A DNA stretch of 64,000 nt, taken from NCBI GenBank assembly GCA_937951345.1, contig CALFCF010000051.1, positions 80,389 to 144,388 of the forward strand. Reading direction: 5' to 3'. Source of the stretch: an uncultured Granulosicoccaceae bacterium (GTDB lineage Bacteria > Pseudomonadota > Gammaproteobacteria > Granulosicoccales > Granulosicoccaceae). The notes below the pieces were generated by a model. The model was not told where the DNA came from. It made no database searches and saw only the letters and a program-made list of their open reading frames with translations. The first letter of the stretch is position 1. The number at the start of each line of letters is the position of its first letter. The position numbers were made by a program, and so were the translations under genes. This document shows positions 1-10,045 of the stretch, piece by piece.

Positions 1-25
1 CGGGATACGCTTTTGTATTGAACTA

Positions 26-475
26 TCAGGATTTGTCGGAAAGCAAGGGCGAATTGTTTCTGTCACAGCCAGAATCAACTGCCGGGTTTCGCGTTTCCTG
101 TTCTGATTGTTGTTCTGAAAGACTGATCAGCCGACGGGCATCACGTTCTTTTCGGCTTAGTCCTACCTTGGAAGGATCTGTGTTAACGAAATTAACACGC
201 TCACGCAATGCTTTTCCCGGCTTGAAATGCGGTACGTACTTTCCGCGTAAAGCAACGGTATCGCCCGATTTGGGGTTTCTACCCATCCGGGCTGGTCGGA
301 AGTGCAAGCTGAAACTGCCGAAGCCTCGCACTTCTATGCGTTCTCCGCTTGCCAGTTCCTGGCTCATTTTTTCAAGCAGGCTTTTTACCGCAAGTTCAAC
401 ATCACGCAGGGGTAGGTTATTCTGGTTGTTCGCCAGAGATTCAATCAGGTCAGATTTGGTAAGACTATTGTCCAC
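26..475 (-). CDS. ihfB: Integration host factor subunit beta, with long C-terminal extension
   Basis: DNA-bending nucleoid protein that pairs with IHF-alpha and acts in recombination, replication and transcription. Residues 5-95 follow the IHF/HU fold: [10 protein letters not shown] at the start, [11 protein letters not shown] in the middle, then [10 protein letters not shown] and [12 protein letters not shown], the DNA-contacting beta arm and last helix. The start codon is GTG (473-475) with an AAGG about 10 bases upstream. The protein is 149 residues, whereas IhfB is usually 94-105. The extra 45-50 residues after the final helix are polar and charged and match nothing I know. The gene lies downstream of rpsA on the same strand, the usual order in gammaproteobacteria. 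Confidence 0.93.
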   Translation of the reverse strand: MDNSLTKSDLIESLANNQNNLPLRDVELAVKSLLEKMSQELASGERIEVRGFGSFSLHFRPARMGRNPKSGDTVALRGKYVPHFKPGKALRERVNFVNTDPSKVGLSRKERDARRLISLSEQQSEQETRNPAVDSGCDRNNSPLLSDKS

Positions 476-580
476 TGCTGCACTACCTTGTCACGTTTTT
501 TTACGGCTACTTGTCTTTCAAATACTCTCTTAAGCGATTGTCGCTTTGATCTTTCTTAATTCTGTAACAGTGCTGTATCT

Positions 581-604
581 GATCCGGGGCAACAACCCCG
601 GATC
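581..604. other. Perfect stem-loop between rpsA and ihfB
   Basis: A 9-bp perfect GC-rich inverted repeat (GATCCGGGG / CCCCGGATC) with a 6-base loop. Neither side has a run of T, so it is not a standard intrinsic terminator. It may protect the rpsA mRNA 3' end or moderate read-through into ihfB. The structure is seen directly; the role is inferred. Confidence 0.5.
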
Positions 605-663
605 ATTCGAGCCCTAGCCTCGTAGCCCGCCTATCGCGTATCGAGATAGTCGGGGAGCCGCGT

Positions 664-2361
664 TCACGAACCCTCGCCTTCCGGATCGGATCCTGAACCC
701 ATTTGCTCTTTCATCAGATCTCCCAGCGTTGTTGCCGGTCCAGCCTGGCCACTCTGACTGTAATCACTGATCGCTTCCGCTTCGTCATCGTAGTCCTTGG
801 CTTTTATGGACAAGCTGAGCATTCTTGATTTACGGTCGATACCGGTAAATTTAGCTTCTACTTCTTCACCGACCTTCAGCTTGGCGCGTACATCCTCGAT
901 CCGTTCCCGCCCCAGTTCGGATGCGCGAAGAACGCCTTCTACACCTTCCATCAATTCAATGACGGCATGTTTGGTGTCGACCTCCTTGACAGTACCAGTA
1001 ACGATTGTACCTTTCGGATTGTCCGCCACAAACTGACCGAATGGGTCGCGCTCAAGCTGTTTAACACCAAGGGATATGCGCTCACGCTCTGGATCGACAG
1101 CTAGAACCACCGCCTCGATCTCGTCACCTTTCTTGTAATTTCGAACAGCTTCTTCACCGGTTTCGTTCCACGATAGATCAGATAAGTGAATCAAACCATC
1201 AATTCCACCGTCAAGGCCAATAAAAATACCGAAATCTGTGATGGATTTAATAGTTCCTTTGACTCGATCAGTCTTGTTGAACGCTTCAGAGAAGTCTTCC
1301 CACGGATTGGGCTTACATTGCTTGATCCCCAACGAGATGCGACGGCGCTCCTGATCGACGTCAAGAATCATGACTTCAACCTCATCGCCTAGCGCAACCA
1401 TTTTGTTCGGGTTGACATTGCGGTTGGTCCAATCCATTTCCGATACATGGACGAGACCTTCTACACCTTCTTCAATCTCAACGAAACAACCGTAGTCCGC
1501 AATATTGGTGACCTTACCGAAAAGACGTGAGCCTTCGGGGTAACGTCGTACTAAATCTACCCACGGATCTTCACCTAACTGTTTCAGTCCCAGCGATACT
1601 CTGTTGCGCTCGCGGTCAAACTTGAGCACCTTAACTTTCATTTCACTACCGACTTCAACCACTTCAGACGGGTGCTTGACCCGCTTCCACGCCATGTCTG
1701 TAATATGCAACAAACCATCGATGCCACCGAGGTCGAGAAATGCACCGTAATCGGTGAGGTTTTTAACAATACCGGTAATTTCCTGACCTTCCTGCAGATT
1801 CTCAAGCAACGCTTCGCGCTCTGCGCTGTATTCAGATTCCACAACTGCACGTCGAGATACCACAACGTTATTGCGGCGCTGATCTAACTTGATAACCTTG
1901 AATTCAAGCTCTTTACCTTCAAGGTAGCTGGTATCGCGTACTGGACGTACATCGACCAGCGATCCAGGCAGAAATGCACGGATATCACAGACTTCAACGG
2001 TGAATCCGCCTTTGACTTTTCCAGTGATGTTACCCTTGATAACTTCGTCGTCAGCCAGTGCCTGTTCAAGAATTTTCCACGACCGCGCGCGTCGTGCTTT
2101 TTCGCGAGACAGCTTGGTTTCACCAAAACCGTCCTCAACAGAATCCAGTGCCACCTCCACGGCGTCACCGATATTGACATTGGGTTCTTCGCCTTCTGAT
2201 GCAAATTCCTCTATCGGAACGGCACCTTCAGATTTCAGACCTGCGTTGACGATGACAAAGTCACCAGTGATATCTACAACAGTACCGATAATGATCGAGC
2301 CGGGTTTCATCTCCGACTTCGAGAGACTCTCTTCAAAGAGCTCAGCAAATGATTCAGACAT
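664..2361 (-). CDS. rpsA: 30S ribosomal protein S1
   Basis: Ribosomal protein S1 binds the 5' region of mRNAs and brings them to the 30S subunit. At 565 residues it is close to the E. coli length of 557. Six S1 (OB-fold) repeats are visible, the last four with typical phrases such as [47 protein letters not shown] and [24 protein letters not shown]. The start ATG (2359-2361) matches the family start [13 protein letters not shown]. It lies between cmk and ihfB as in most gammaproteobacteria. A strong terminator-like hairpin just upstream separates it from cmk, so it probably has its own promoter in the 2362-2635 gap. S1 is known to repress its own translation in E. coli. Confidence 0.97.
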   Translation of the reverse strand: MSESFAELFEESLSKSEMKPGSIIIGTVVDITGDFVIVNAGLKSEGAVPIEEFASEGEEPNVNIGDAVEVALDSVEDGFGETKLSREKARRARSWKILEQALADDEVIKGNITGKVKGGFTVEVCDIRAFLPGSLVDVRPVRDTSYLEGKELEFKVIKLDQRRNNVVVSRRAVVESEYSAEREALLENLQEGQEITGIVKNLTDYGAFLDLGGIDGLLHITDMAWKRVKHPSEVVEVGSEMKVKVLKFDRERNRVSLGLKQLGEDPWVDLVRRYPEGSRLFGKVTNIADYGCFVEIEEGVEGLVHVSEMDWTNRNVNPNKMVALGDEVEVMILDVDQERRRISLGIKQCKPNPWEDFSEAFNKTDRVKGTIKSITDFGIFIGLDGGIDGLIHLSDLSWNETGEEAVRNYKKGDEIEAVVLAVDPERERISLGVKQLERDPFGQFVADNPKGTIVTGTVKEVDTKHAVIELMEGVEGVLRASELGRERIEDVRAKLKVGEEVEAKFTGIDRKSRMLSLSIKAKDYDDEAEAISDYSQSGQAGPATTLGDLMKEQMGSGSDPEGEGS

Positions 2362-2419
2362 TCATGGAACCTATTAGAAGTGTCACACCAATGCCATTCC
2401 GTGGTAAGGCGTGGTAGCT

Positions 2420-2451
2420 AAAAAAACCCGGTGCATCAGTGCATTCCGGGT
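2420..2451 (-). terminator. Intrinsic terminator between cmk and rpsA
   Basis: Read on the minus strand, a stem ACCCGG...CCGGGT with an inner TGCA/TGCA pairing (2427-2451) is followed directly by seven T. It should end most transcripts coming from aroA-cmk about 60 bases before the rpsA start, making rpsA expression largely independent or attenuated. Confidence 0.75.
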
Positions 2452-2635
2452 ACATTAAAAGCAATCCGATTATCGGTTAAGCCAGCTAGTCGGGCATAAC
2501 CGGAAATCAAATTGCTCGGGTTGCTTCTTTTAAACAGCTCTGCTGCTCGCAGCTTGTACCGCCAGGTAGTCGCCAGACGGCTTTAGAAGCTACTGGTTTC
2601 GAAGCCGATTTTGAAACCGACTTTGCAACCAATGG

Positions 2636-3358
2636 TTAGCAGGATGTGATTTCACCATCCGGGCATTTTTTGTTGCCGGAAAGGGTTTGCCTGACATGGT
2701 CAATAACCAATGCTACAGATGCTTCAATATCCAGTGACGTGGTGTCGATATGGATAGCATCTTCCGCCTCTTTCATCGGGGCGTGCTTGCGATTGGCATC
2801 GCGGTTGTCGCGCTCAGCAATTTCCTGTACCAAGCTCTCCAGTTTAGCGTCGATACCGTGATCCTTCAACTGTTCCAGGCGCCTTTTCGCCCGTATACCG
2901 GCGCTGGCGGTCATGAATATTTTGATCCGGGCCGTCGGAAATACGACGGTCCCCATATCCCGACCATCAGCCACCAGGCCCGGGGGCTTGAGAAACTCCC
3001 GCTGGATGGGCAAAAGAACCTCTCGAACCGACGGTAGCACAGCCAGTCGCGATGCCGAATCTGCAGCAACCTCACTACGCAACCGGGCAGTTATATCGTG
3101 GGTTCCCAACAACACACGCGATGTATCAACCAAACCGGAATCAGCATCTTGCGGTAAAAAGCGAATATCCATTGCTTTGACAGCCGCGGCAGATGCCTTT
3201 TCATCAGCCAGATCTATGCCGGCTTCAACGCACCCTAAAGCCGCTGCACGGTAGACAGCGCCACTGTCAAGAAAATGGTATCCCAGTTCAGTTGCAACTC
3301 GCCTTGCGATGGTGCCTTTACCTGCGCCGGACGGTCCATCAATTGCCACGACGGTCAT
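2636..3358 (-). CDS. cmk: Cytidylate kinase
   Basis: Phosphorylates CMP and dCMP using ATP in pyrimidine salvage and dNTP supply. The P-loop IDGPSGAGKGT lies at the N terminus, followed by LDSGAVYRAAAL, the VADGRDMGTVVFP motif typical of Cmk, and a C-terminal RDNRDANRKHAPMKEAEDA lid region. An in-frame ATG at 3388 overlaps the aroA stop by one base. I prefer the ATG at 3358 because AAAGGA sits 6 bases before it and the family starts with this MTVVAIDGPSG segment; the 10 extra residues of the longer form match nothing. The resulting 240 residues are close to the usual 225-230. Probably co-transcribed with aroA. Confidence 0.95.
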   Translation of the reverse strand: MTVVAIDGPSGAGKGTIARRVATELGYHFLDSGAVYRAAALGCVEAGIDLADEKASAAAVKAMDIRFLPQDADSGLVDTSRVLLGTHDITARLRSEVAADSASRLAVLPSVREVLLPIQREFLKPPGLVADGRDMGTVVFPTARIKIFMTASAGIRAKRRLEQLKDHGIDAKLESLVQEIAERDNRDANRKHAPMKEAEDAIHIDTTSLDIEASVALVIDHVRQTLSGNKKCPDGEITSC

Positions 3359-3387
3359 GATCGATCCTTTGTTGTCAGTACTTTTCA

Positions 3388-4767
3388 TTAAGAAACCGCG
3401 CTTCCATCTGATGTCGTGATACCAAGCCCGATGCCACTGGCGAGTTCTGCATAGTGTGGAAAGGATGTTGCCACATTAGCGCAGTCTGTCACGGTGACAG
3501 AGTTATCACTTACTAATGCTGCCATGGAAAACGCCATCGCAATTCGATGATCCTCGAAACTGTCAACCACTCCACCACGCAGTGATTGAGCCCCCTGAAT
3601 GACGGCACCGTCGGGTAATTCCGTGATGTTCACACCCAGTTTGGTCAAACCGTCGGCCATTGCCTTTATCCGGTCCGTTTCTTTAACACGCAGCTCAGCA
3701 GCGCCGGTGATTCGGGTTTCCCCGACAGCACATGCCGCCGCTACAAACAACACGGGAAACTCATCTATCGCCAGTGGTACCAGATCAACAGGAACATCGA
3801 TGCCGTTCAAACGACTGTGCTGAATGCGCAAATCGGCAACCGGCTCACCGGCAACACTGCGCTCGTTGGTTATTTCTATGTTCGCGCCCATCAGGCGCAG
3901 AATGTCCAGTATGCCTGTGCGCGTCGGATTCATGCCGACGTGTTGCAACAGCAGTGATGAACCGGGCGCAATACTGGCGCCTACAATAAAGAAGGCGGCT
4001 GAAGAAATATCAGCAGGCACATCCACACTGGTAGCACTCAGTTTCTGCCCTCCGTGCACACTCACGGACAGATCATTTACACCCACATCAACACCAAAAC
4101 CCCGTAGCATCCGTTCGGTGTGATCACGCGATACACCGGCTTCATGAATCCGTGTTTCGCCGTTGGCATATAAAGCCGCCAGCATCAGACAGGATTTTAT
4201 TTGTGCACTCGCCACAGGTGTCGTGTAGTCGATCGCATTAAGCGTACGCCCACCGGCGAAGGCCAACGGTGGCCGTTTATCGGCGCCTGAGGAGATCTCC
4301 GCACCCATTTGCATCAATGGATCGATAACCCGCCCCATGGGCCTGCCATGTAATGACTCATCACCGATTAAAGTCGACGGAAATTTCTGCGCCGCCAATA
4401 CACCTGCCATCAGACGCATAGCGGTGCCGGAATTACCCACATCAAGCGGATTCTCCGGTGATTTCAGCCCGTGAAGTCCAACCCCGTCGATTACAAGGCT
4501 GCCACCCTCGCCTTCGGATCCGGCGATATATTCAATCGGTACACCCATGGATTGAAAAGCCGCTAGCGTGTTCAGGCTATCCTGGCCTTCAAGAAATCCA
4601 CTGACGCGTGTTTGACCTTCAGCCAAAGCACCCAGAATCACAGAACGGTGCGATATGGACTTATCACCCGGCACACGCAGTTGTCCGTTAAGGCTGCCTC
4701 CTGGATTAACAACAAACGTAGTCACTCTTTGCTCACTTTGACTGGCTATTATCGGGTTTAGAAACAA
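3388..4767 (-). CDS. aroA: 3-phosphoshikimate 1-carboxyvinyltransferase (EPSP synthase)
   Basis: Sixth step of the shikimate pathway: transfers enolpyruvyl from PEP to shikimate-3-phosphate. Motifs seen: RVPGDKSISHRS near the N terminus, DVGNSGTAMRL (PEP site), RPMGRVIDPL, SRDHTERMLRGFG, MNPTRTGILD, ELRVKETDRI and DHRIAMAF. The enzyme stands alone here; in Pseudomonas it is fused to prephenate dehydrogenase, while here tyrA lies just upstream as a separate gene. The first 14 residues before VTTFVVNPGG are unusual, and the GTG at 4725 could be the true start. Its stop overlaps the longer cmk start by one base. A 146-bp repeat lies immediately upstream, separating it from tyrA. Confidence 0.96.
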   Translation of the reverse strand: MFLNPIIASQSEQRVTTFVVNPGGSLNGQLRVPGDKSISHRSVILGALAEGQTRVSGFLEGQDSLNTLAAFQSMGVPIEYIAGSEGEGGSLVIDGVGLHGLKSPENPLDVGNSGTAMRLMAGVLAAQKFPSTLIGDESLHGRPMGRVIDPLMQMGAEISSGADKRPPLAFAGGRTLNAIDYTTPVASAQIKSCLMLAALYANGETRIHEAGVSRDHTERMLRGFGVDVGVNDLSVSVHGGQKLSATSVDVPADISSAAFFIVGASIAPGSSLLLQHVGMNPTRTGILDILRLMGANIEITNERSVAGEPVADLRIQHSRLNGIDVPVDLVPLAIDEFPVLFVAAACAVGETRITGAAELRVKETDRIKAMADGLTKLGVNITELPDGAVIQGAQSLRGGVVDSFEDHRIAMAFSMAALVSDNSVTVTDCANVATSFPHYAELASGIGLGITTSDGSAVS

Positions 4768-4773
4768 ATGATC

Positions 4774-4919
4774 TAAGGAACCTCTAATTTATCGCCCGCG
4801 TTGCCAGGGCTGCGTTGAAATTCGGCTCAAAACGCTCATGTATTCGCATATACACTCCGCTTTTTCGCCAAATTTCGCCTTGCGCTGCCTGCCTCGCCTA
4901 ATAAATCAGAGGTTCCCTA
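4774..4919. repeat. Full-length palindromic mobile repeat (MITE-like), about 146 bp
   Basis: Terminal inverted repeats of 19 bases (17 matching) start TAAGGAACCTCT at 4774 and close with AGAGGTTCCCTA at 4919. The roughly 108-bp core contains ACACTCCGC and a run close to CTGCCTGCCTCGCCT. No coding capacity. A second copy with the same termini and a deleted core lies at 46641-46692. It sits between tyrA and aroA, so it may influence that operon's transcript. The family name is unknown to me; short non-autonomous element is an inference from the structure and the second copy. Confidence 0.75.
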
Positions 4920-4995
4920 AGTATATTTACAATTACATTTAAACAAATATTTGTACTTCGTTTGCAGAACCTATTGATCAAGACAAAGGCAGCCG

Positions 4996-5937
4996 TTAAC
5001 TTTGTTGTGCACGCTTGGCTCTGTCGTATTTATCAATAAGTTTATCCCGCGTTGTTTTGGCGTTGGTGAAGAGAGCTTGTAAATTTTCAGCATCACCTTG
5101 TCCAATCAGATCCCTGACATGACTCAACTGTGCCGTCAGACTATCCAGTATTTCTACGATTTCGTCACCGTTACTCAGACAGATGTCACGCCACATGACC
5201 GGATCACCTGACGCGATTCGGGTGAAATCACGAAAACCACCCGCGGAGTATCGAAACACATCTTCACAAGCCGGACTTCGAGCCAGCATATCAACGACCG
5301 CGAACGCCACAACATGGGGCATGTGGCTGGTTGCAGACAAAATACGATCGTGGGTTTGCCAGTCCAATGTTTCAACAAACGCACCGCAAGCACGCCACAA
5401 TTGCGTTATTGTTAAAACGGCATCCGGGTGGCTTTCTTCAAGCGGCGTCAGAATCACTGTATGCCCGCGGTAAAGACCGGCATCGGCAGCACCCACACCA
5501 GAATATTCTTTGCCTGCGATAGGATGGGCTGGCACGACATGCGTGCAATCATCCAGTACCGCTCGCGCATCCGCGATAAACGGACCTTTGACACTACCAC
5601 CGTCAGTCACAATACAACCAGCGGATAACGCAGGTTTGATAGCTTCAAGGGCAGGACGCATCGCCAGCATGGGTACGGCTAGCATCACAACATCGGCACC
5701 AGCGACAACTTCAGTATAATCGGTCGTCGCCGAATCAATCACACCCAGCTCCAACGCCTTACTCAATGTATTGGCTGTTCGTGCACAGCCAGCGATATGC
5801 CCTTTGTAACCATTCTTTTTAAGCGCAGCTGCGAACGACGCACCTATCAATCCGGTTCCTATAATTGCCAGACGTTCAACACCTTTCAGGTGCTCCAGTG
5901 ATATCGAATGTCCATCACTATCATCCACCGATTTCAC
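4996..5937 (-). CDS. tyrA: Prephenate dehydrogenase
   Basis: Oxidatively decarboxylates prephenate to 4-hydroxyphenylpyruvate for tyrosine synthesis. An N-terminal Rossmann motif (LAIIGTGLIGASFAAALKK, about residues 24-42) binds NAD(P). The catalytic region has VPAHPIAGKEYSGVGAAD and the all-alpha dimer domain includes ATSHMPHVVAFAV and FRDFTRIASGDPVMWRDI. At 313 residues it is a monofunctional TyrA with neither a chorismate mutase domain nor an ACT domain. It follows pheA on the same strand. hisC, which often lies between the two in relatives, is missing. Confidence 0.94.
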   Translation of the reverse strand: MKSVDDSDGHSISLEHLKGVERLAIIGTGLIGASFAAALKKNGYKGHIAGCARTANTLSKALELGVIDSATTDYTEVVAGADVVMLAVPMLAMRPALEAIKPALSAGCIVTDGGSVKGPFIADARAVLDDCTHVVPAHPIAGKEYSGVGAADAGLYRGHTVILTPLEESHPDAVLTITQLWRACGAFVETLDWQTHDRILSATSHMPHVVAFAVVDMLARSPACEDVFRYSAGGFRDFTRIASGDPVMWRDICLSNGDEIVEILDSLTAQLSHVRDLIGQGDAENLQALFTNAKTTRDKLIDKYDRAKRAQQS

Positions 5938-6067
5938 GACTTCACTCTCAGGTGTTTTACCGATCGAATTTGTTTCAACGGACGCATATAGTATCGATCG
6001 ACTGGTATTAGCAGGTGTAGCACGTTGCGGACGGATTTAACGTTGCCGAATATGCGCTTACAGACCG

Positions 6068-7183
6068 TCAGTCTCGCGCAGTCGGGTACGAACCCAGTAC
6101 ACGCATAAATCGGGTTTCTTCAGACAATTCTGATAACGCACCGGCCAACACCTTGTCGTCCTTGTGTCCAGCCACGTCGATAAAAAACACGTAGCTCCAT
6201 AACGCCTCACGTGCGGGGCGCGACTCAATTCGGGTCATACTTATGCCGGCATTCTCAAAGGGTTCAAGCATGCGTCTTAACCCGCCGGGCCGATGCGGTG
6301 CACTGACAACCAGCGTGGTAGCATCCTGGCTTGAGGGTGATGACTGTTGATTGCCGATGACGATGAAACGTGTTGTGTTAGATGCATCATCCTCTATGTT
6401 TGAAGACAATATTCCCAACTCATAAATATCCGCTGCCGTCGTGCTGGCAATCGCCGCGGCTGTCTTATCTGAAGCGGCCAGCTTGGCTGCCGCCGCATTG
6501 CTGCTGGCGGCCTTGCGGGTAATTCCCGGCAAGTTTGCAGACAGCCATTGGCGACACTGGGCGAGTGCTTGTGGATGGGCATAGACACACTCCACATCCT
6601 TAAGTTGACTGGCAAGTGACAAAAGGTTGTGTTCAATACGCAATAATTGCTCACCGCAAATACTTAACGGCGAGTCGAGAATGCGATCAAGTGTGCGATT
6701 TATCGTGCCTTCAACAGAATTCTCTATGGGTACAACACCTAGCATGCACTGCCCGCTCTCGACACTATGAAATACATCATCAATATCGCCACAGGCAATA
6801 GTCTGGGTTGCCGAACCGAAAAACTTAAATGCGGCAGCCTGTGTAAAAGTACCTTCAGGCCCAAGGTAAGCAACACTCAACGGGCTTAGACTGTCGCGAC
6901 ATTCAGAAATAATTTCGGTAAATACACGGCGTATACGTTGCGGCAGATCGGGTTTATCTTTTTCTAATTGCTGGATCGCCGTTTCCAGCTTTTGTAGCTG
7001 TAGCGTCCGGTCAGCAGCAACGTTGTAATCAGATGTTGAGGTTGGCAGGGTACCGACAAGATCAAAACGCTGGACCAGAAGATCGACAATTGCGTTGTCG
7101 AGCCGCGCAAGTGTTTCGACAGCCGACGTCGATGAATTCGATGAAGACTCATCAGTGCCTGGACTCTGTCGGGAGGCCATCAA
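6068..7183 (-). CDS. pheA: Prephenate dehydratase (P-protein) with degenerate chorismate mutase domain
   Basis: Converts prephenate to phenylpyruvate for phenylalanine. The dehydratase domain is well conserved: VAYLGPEGTFTQAAAFKFFG, VVPIENSVEGTINRTLD and NTTRFIVIG (the TRF motif). A C-terminal ACT domain with the ESRPAREALWSYVFFID motif should give feedback control by phenylalanine. The N-terminal AroQ-type domain (about residues 20-95) keeps helical spacing, but the positions matching E. coli Arg11, Lys39 and Glu52 appear to be Val, a non-lysine and Thr. The loop also has an odd LPTSTSDYN. The mutase half is therefore probably inactive. A 171-bp gap separates it from gyrA, where relatives often have serC. 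Confidence 0.93.
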   Translation of the reverse strand: MMASRQSPGTDESSSNSSTSAVETLARLDNAIVDLLVQRFDLVGTLPTSTSDYNVAADRTLQLQKLETAIQQLEKDKPDLPQRIRRVFTEIISECRDSLSPLSVAYLGPEGTFTQAAAFKFFGSATQTIACGDIDDVFHSVESGQCMLGVVPIENSVEGTINRTLDRILDSPLSICGEQLLRIEHNLLSLASQLKDVECVYAHPQALAQCRQWLSANLPGITRKAASSNAAAAKLAASDKTAAAIASTTAADIYELGILSSNIEDDASNTTRFIVIGNQQSSPSSQDATTLVVSAPHRPGGLRRMLEPFENAGISMTRIESRPAREALWSYVFFIDVAGHKDDKVLAGALSELSEETRFMRVLGSYPTARD

Positions 7184-7354
7184 TCAGGCGACCGGGTAAT
7201 TCGTCCGGATAAAAGGGGCCGGGACGAATTGCGCTCGGATAAATTACCACCGTCACTGGCGACGCTAGCGAAATAACGCCTGCAATGACACCGACAAAGG
7301 CATTTAAAAATAGCTGTATTCGTCGCGATGCTGTTGCTATCGTCAGATATCAGC

Positions 7355-10045
7355 TCAGTCATCCGCGTCACCGGCGTTGCCTTCTGATTCCGCGCTACCC
7401 GCATCGGTACCGTCAGCGCTGATATCACCCGTGCCTTCACTTCCCGCATCGGGGTTTTCATCGGAAGATTCGTCAGCGACATCTTCACCGGCAACTTCTT
7501 CATTGATGGCTGCAACTTCAACCAGATTTTCTTCGGCCCCGACCTTGATCAGTCGAACACCCTGTGTGTTGCGCCCCAACACACTGACTTCAGAAACAGC
7601 TGTTCTGACCAGCGTCCCGGCATCGGAAATCATCATGATCTGATCTTCTTCGCGCACCTGTACAGCGCCGATAACCGGACCATTACGATCAGTGGTCTTG
7701 ATATCGATAACGCCCAGCCCGCCGCGACCTTTTGCCGGATAGTCTTCAGCACGGGTTCGCTTGCCATAGCCATTGCGGGTAGCAGTGAGTATTTCACCGT
7801 CACCTATAACGATCAGCGCAATAACAACATCAGATTCAGGCATCTTGATACCACGTACCCCGGCCGCCGTTCGCCCCATGGTGCGCACATTTTCCTCTGA
7901 GAAACGCATGGCTCGTCCGCCACTGGAAATCAACATAACATCGCTCTTGCCGTCGGTTAGAGCAACATCAATGAGGAAGTCATCAACCCTTAAATCAATG
8001 GCGATAATGCCATTGGTGCGAGGGCGTGAGAAATCCATTAACGAGGTCTTTTTAACGACACCCTTATTGGTGGCAAAGAACACGTATTGATCAGCAGAGA
8101 ACTCACGGATGGTCAGTACCGCATTGACGCGCTCACCTTCTTCGAGCGGCAGCAGGTTGACGATCGGTCGTCCACGCGAGCCACGGCTTGCGACCGGTAG
8201 CTCATACACGCGCTTCCAATAGACTTTACCCACGCTCGTGAAAAACAGCACCGTATCGTGCGTGCTGGCGATAAACAATTTATCGACAAAATCTTCGTCC
8301 TTGACCGCAGTCGCTGACTTACCCCGACCACCACGTCGCTGTGCGCGATAATCTGACAATGGCTGGGCTTTTGCGTAACCACCGTGCGACAGTGTTACGA
8401 CTACCGCCTCATCCGCGATCAGATCTTCGACGGTCATTTCCGAATGGTCGATCTGAATTTCAGTTAGCCGCTGGTCGCCGTACTGGTCAATCATTTCGAC
8501 CAGCTCGTCGCGAATCACCCGTCGCAAACGTTCCGGGTCTGTCAGTATTTCGAGTAAGTCCTCGATTCTCGTCAGAAGCTCTTTGTATTCTTCAACGATC
8601 TTGTCCTGCTCAAGACCGGTCAGGCGATGCAAGCGCAAATCGAGAATGGCTTGCGCCTGCACTTCAGTTAGTTGATATTTGCCATCAACCAACCCGAATT
8701 CGTCACTCAGATTATCAGGCCGCGAAGCCGATGCACCGGCACGCTCCAACATACTGCTGACAACACCCGGCTCCCAGGTTTTTGCGACCAGGCCCTGTTT
8801 GGCAACAGCCGGTGATTCTGATTCACGAATCAGCTTAATGATCGGATCTATGTTCGCGAGTGCAACGGCCAAGCCCTCGAGAATATGGGCGCGTTCACGT
8901 GCTTTACGCAGTAAATAGAGCGTTCGGCGAGTAACGATTTCGCGTCGGTGTCTGATAAACGCGCCGAGCACTTCTTTCAGGTTAAGCAAGCGAGGCTGGC
9001 CATCCTGCAGCGCAACCATGTTGATACCGAAAACCACCTGCAGCTGCGTCTGCTTGTACAGCTGGTTGAGCAGAACATCACCGTTTTCGCCACGGCGTAG
9101 CTCGATAACAACACGCATACCGTCTTTATCTGACTCGTCGCGCAGTTCGCTGATGCCCTCGATCTTTTTCTCTTTGACCAGCTCAGCTATTTTCTCGAGC
9201 AGTCGGGCTTTATTTACCTGATAGGGAAGCTCAGTAACAATGATGGTGTCTTTTTCGTTTTTTTCGTTGTGCTCCACTGTCGCCAGGGCACGGACATATA
9301 TCTTGCCGCGACCCGTACGATAAGCTTCCCGGATACCACGAGCGCCATTGATGATGCCGGCTGTCGGGAAATCCGGTCCGGGCAGATGTTCCATCAATCC
9401 TTCGATAGAAATATTCTCGTCGTCCAGCATCGCAACCGTGGCGTTAACGACTTCGCTCAAATTGTGTGGCGGAATATTTGTCGCCATACCAACGGCGATA
9501 CCGGAAGAACCGTTAATCAGTAAATTCGGAATACGCGAGGGCAGAACCGACGGCTCGTGCTCTGAACCATCGTAGTTGGCAACAAAGTCAACGGTCTCTT
9601 TGTCGATGTCGGCCAGAAGTTCATGCGCAATTTTTGCCATGCGTACTTCGGTGTAACGCATGGCCGCAGGATTATCGCCATCGACCGAGCCGAAGTTACC
9701 CTGTCCGTCAATGAGCATGTAACGCATCGCGAAAGGCTGCGCCATTCGCACCATCGTGTCGTAAATGGCAGAGTCGCCGTGTGGATGGTATTTACCCATC
9801 ACATCACCGACGACGCGCGCTGATTTACGGTAAGACTTGTTCCAGTCATTGCCCTGCTCGTGCATTGCGTAAAGCACGCGACGGTGAACCGGTTTCAAAC
9901 CATCACGGACGTCAGGCAGCGCCCGACCGACAATGACACTCATCGCATAGGACAGATAAGAATCCCGCATCTCATCTTCGAGAAATATCGGGACTATCTC
10001 GCGAGCGAAATCTGTCGATGTATTTTCGTTATCGTCGTCAGACAT
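7355..10045 (-). CDS. gyrA: DNA gyrase subunit A
   Basis: Breakage-reunion subunit of gyrase, which introduces negative supercoils with GyrB. The winged-helix/tower region starts [25 protein letters not shown]. The active-site Tyr lies in [11 protein letters not shown]. The quinolone region reads [15 protein letters not shown], with Ser92 and Asp96 here corresponding to E. coli Ser83 and Asp87, so it is wild type. The C-terminal beta-pinwheel carries the GyrA-box [12 protein letters not shown], which distinguishes it from ParC at 35165-37396. The protein has 896 residues and ends in an acidic tail rich in Asp, Glu and Gly. It is divergent from mtaD. Confidence 0.98.
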   Translation of the reverse strand: MSDDDNENTSTDFAREIVPIFLEDEMRDSYLSYAMSVIVGRALPDVRDGLKPVHRRVLYAMHEQGNDWNKSYRKSARVVGDVMGKYHPHGDSAIYDTMVRMAQPFAMRYMLIDGQGNFGSVDGDNPAAMRYTEVRMAKIAHELLADIDKETVDFVANYDGSEHEPSVLPSRIPNLLINGSSGIAVGMATNIPPHNLSEVVNATVAMLDDENISIEGLMEHLPGPDFPTAGIINGARGIREAYRTGRGKIYVRALATVEHNEKNEKDTIIVTELPYQVNKARLLEKIAELVKEKKIEGISELRDESDKDGMRVVIELRRGENGDVLLNQLYKQTQLQVVFGINMVALQDGQPRLLNLKEVLGAFIRHRREIVTRRTLYLLRKARERAHILEGLAVALANIDPIIKLIRESESPAVAKQGLVAKTWEPGVVSSMLERAGASASRPDNLSDEFGLVDGKYQLTEVQAQAILDLRLHRLTGLEQDKIVEEYKELLTRIEDLLEILTDPERLRRVIRDELVEMIDQYGDQRLTEIQIDHSEMTVEDLIADEAVVVTLSHGGYAKAQPLSDYRAQRRGGRGKSATAVKDEDFVDKLFIASTHDTVLFFTSVGKVYWKRVYELPVASRGSRGRPIVNLLPLEEGERVNAVLTIREFSADQYVFFATNKGVVKKTSLMDFSRPRTNGIIAIDLRVDDFLIDVALTDGKSDVMLISSGGRAMRFSEENVRTMGRTAAGVRGIKMPESDVVIALIVIGDGEILTATRNGYGKRTRAEDYPAKGRGGLGVIDIKTTDRNGPVIGAVQVREEDQIMMISDAGTLVRTAVSEVSVLGRNTQGVRLIKVGAEENLVEVAAINEEVAGEDVADESSDENPDAGSEGTGDISADGTDAGSAESEGNAGDADD

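Noticed and set aside
3388..4767. Glyphosate-insensitive type EPSP synthase
   Set aside because: The PGDKSISHR start resembles class II enzymes, but the PEP loop reads GNSGTAMR with Gly kept, so insensitivity cannot be claimed.
7184..7354. Possible serC remnant between gyrA and pheA
   Set aside because: Only 171 bp and no aminotransferase motif could be read in any frame; too short to support a relic.
9760..9815. Quinolone-resistance mutation in gyrA, and likewise in parC
   Set aside because: GyrA keeps Ser and Asp and ParC keeps Ser and Glu at the resistance positions.
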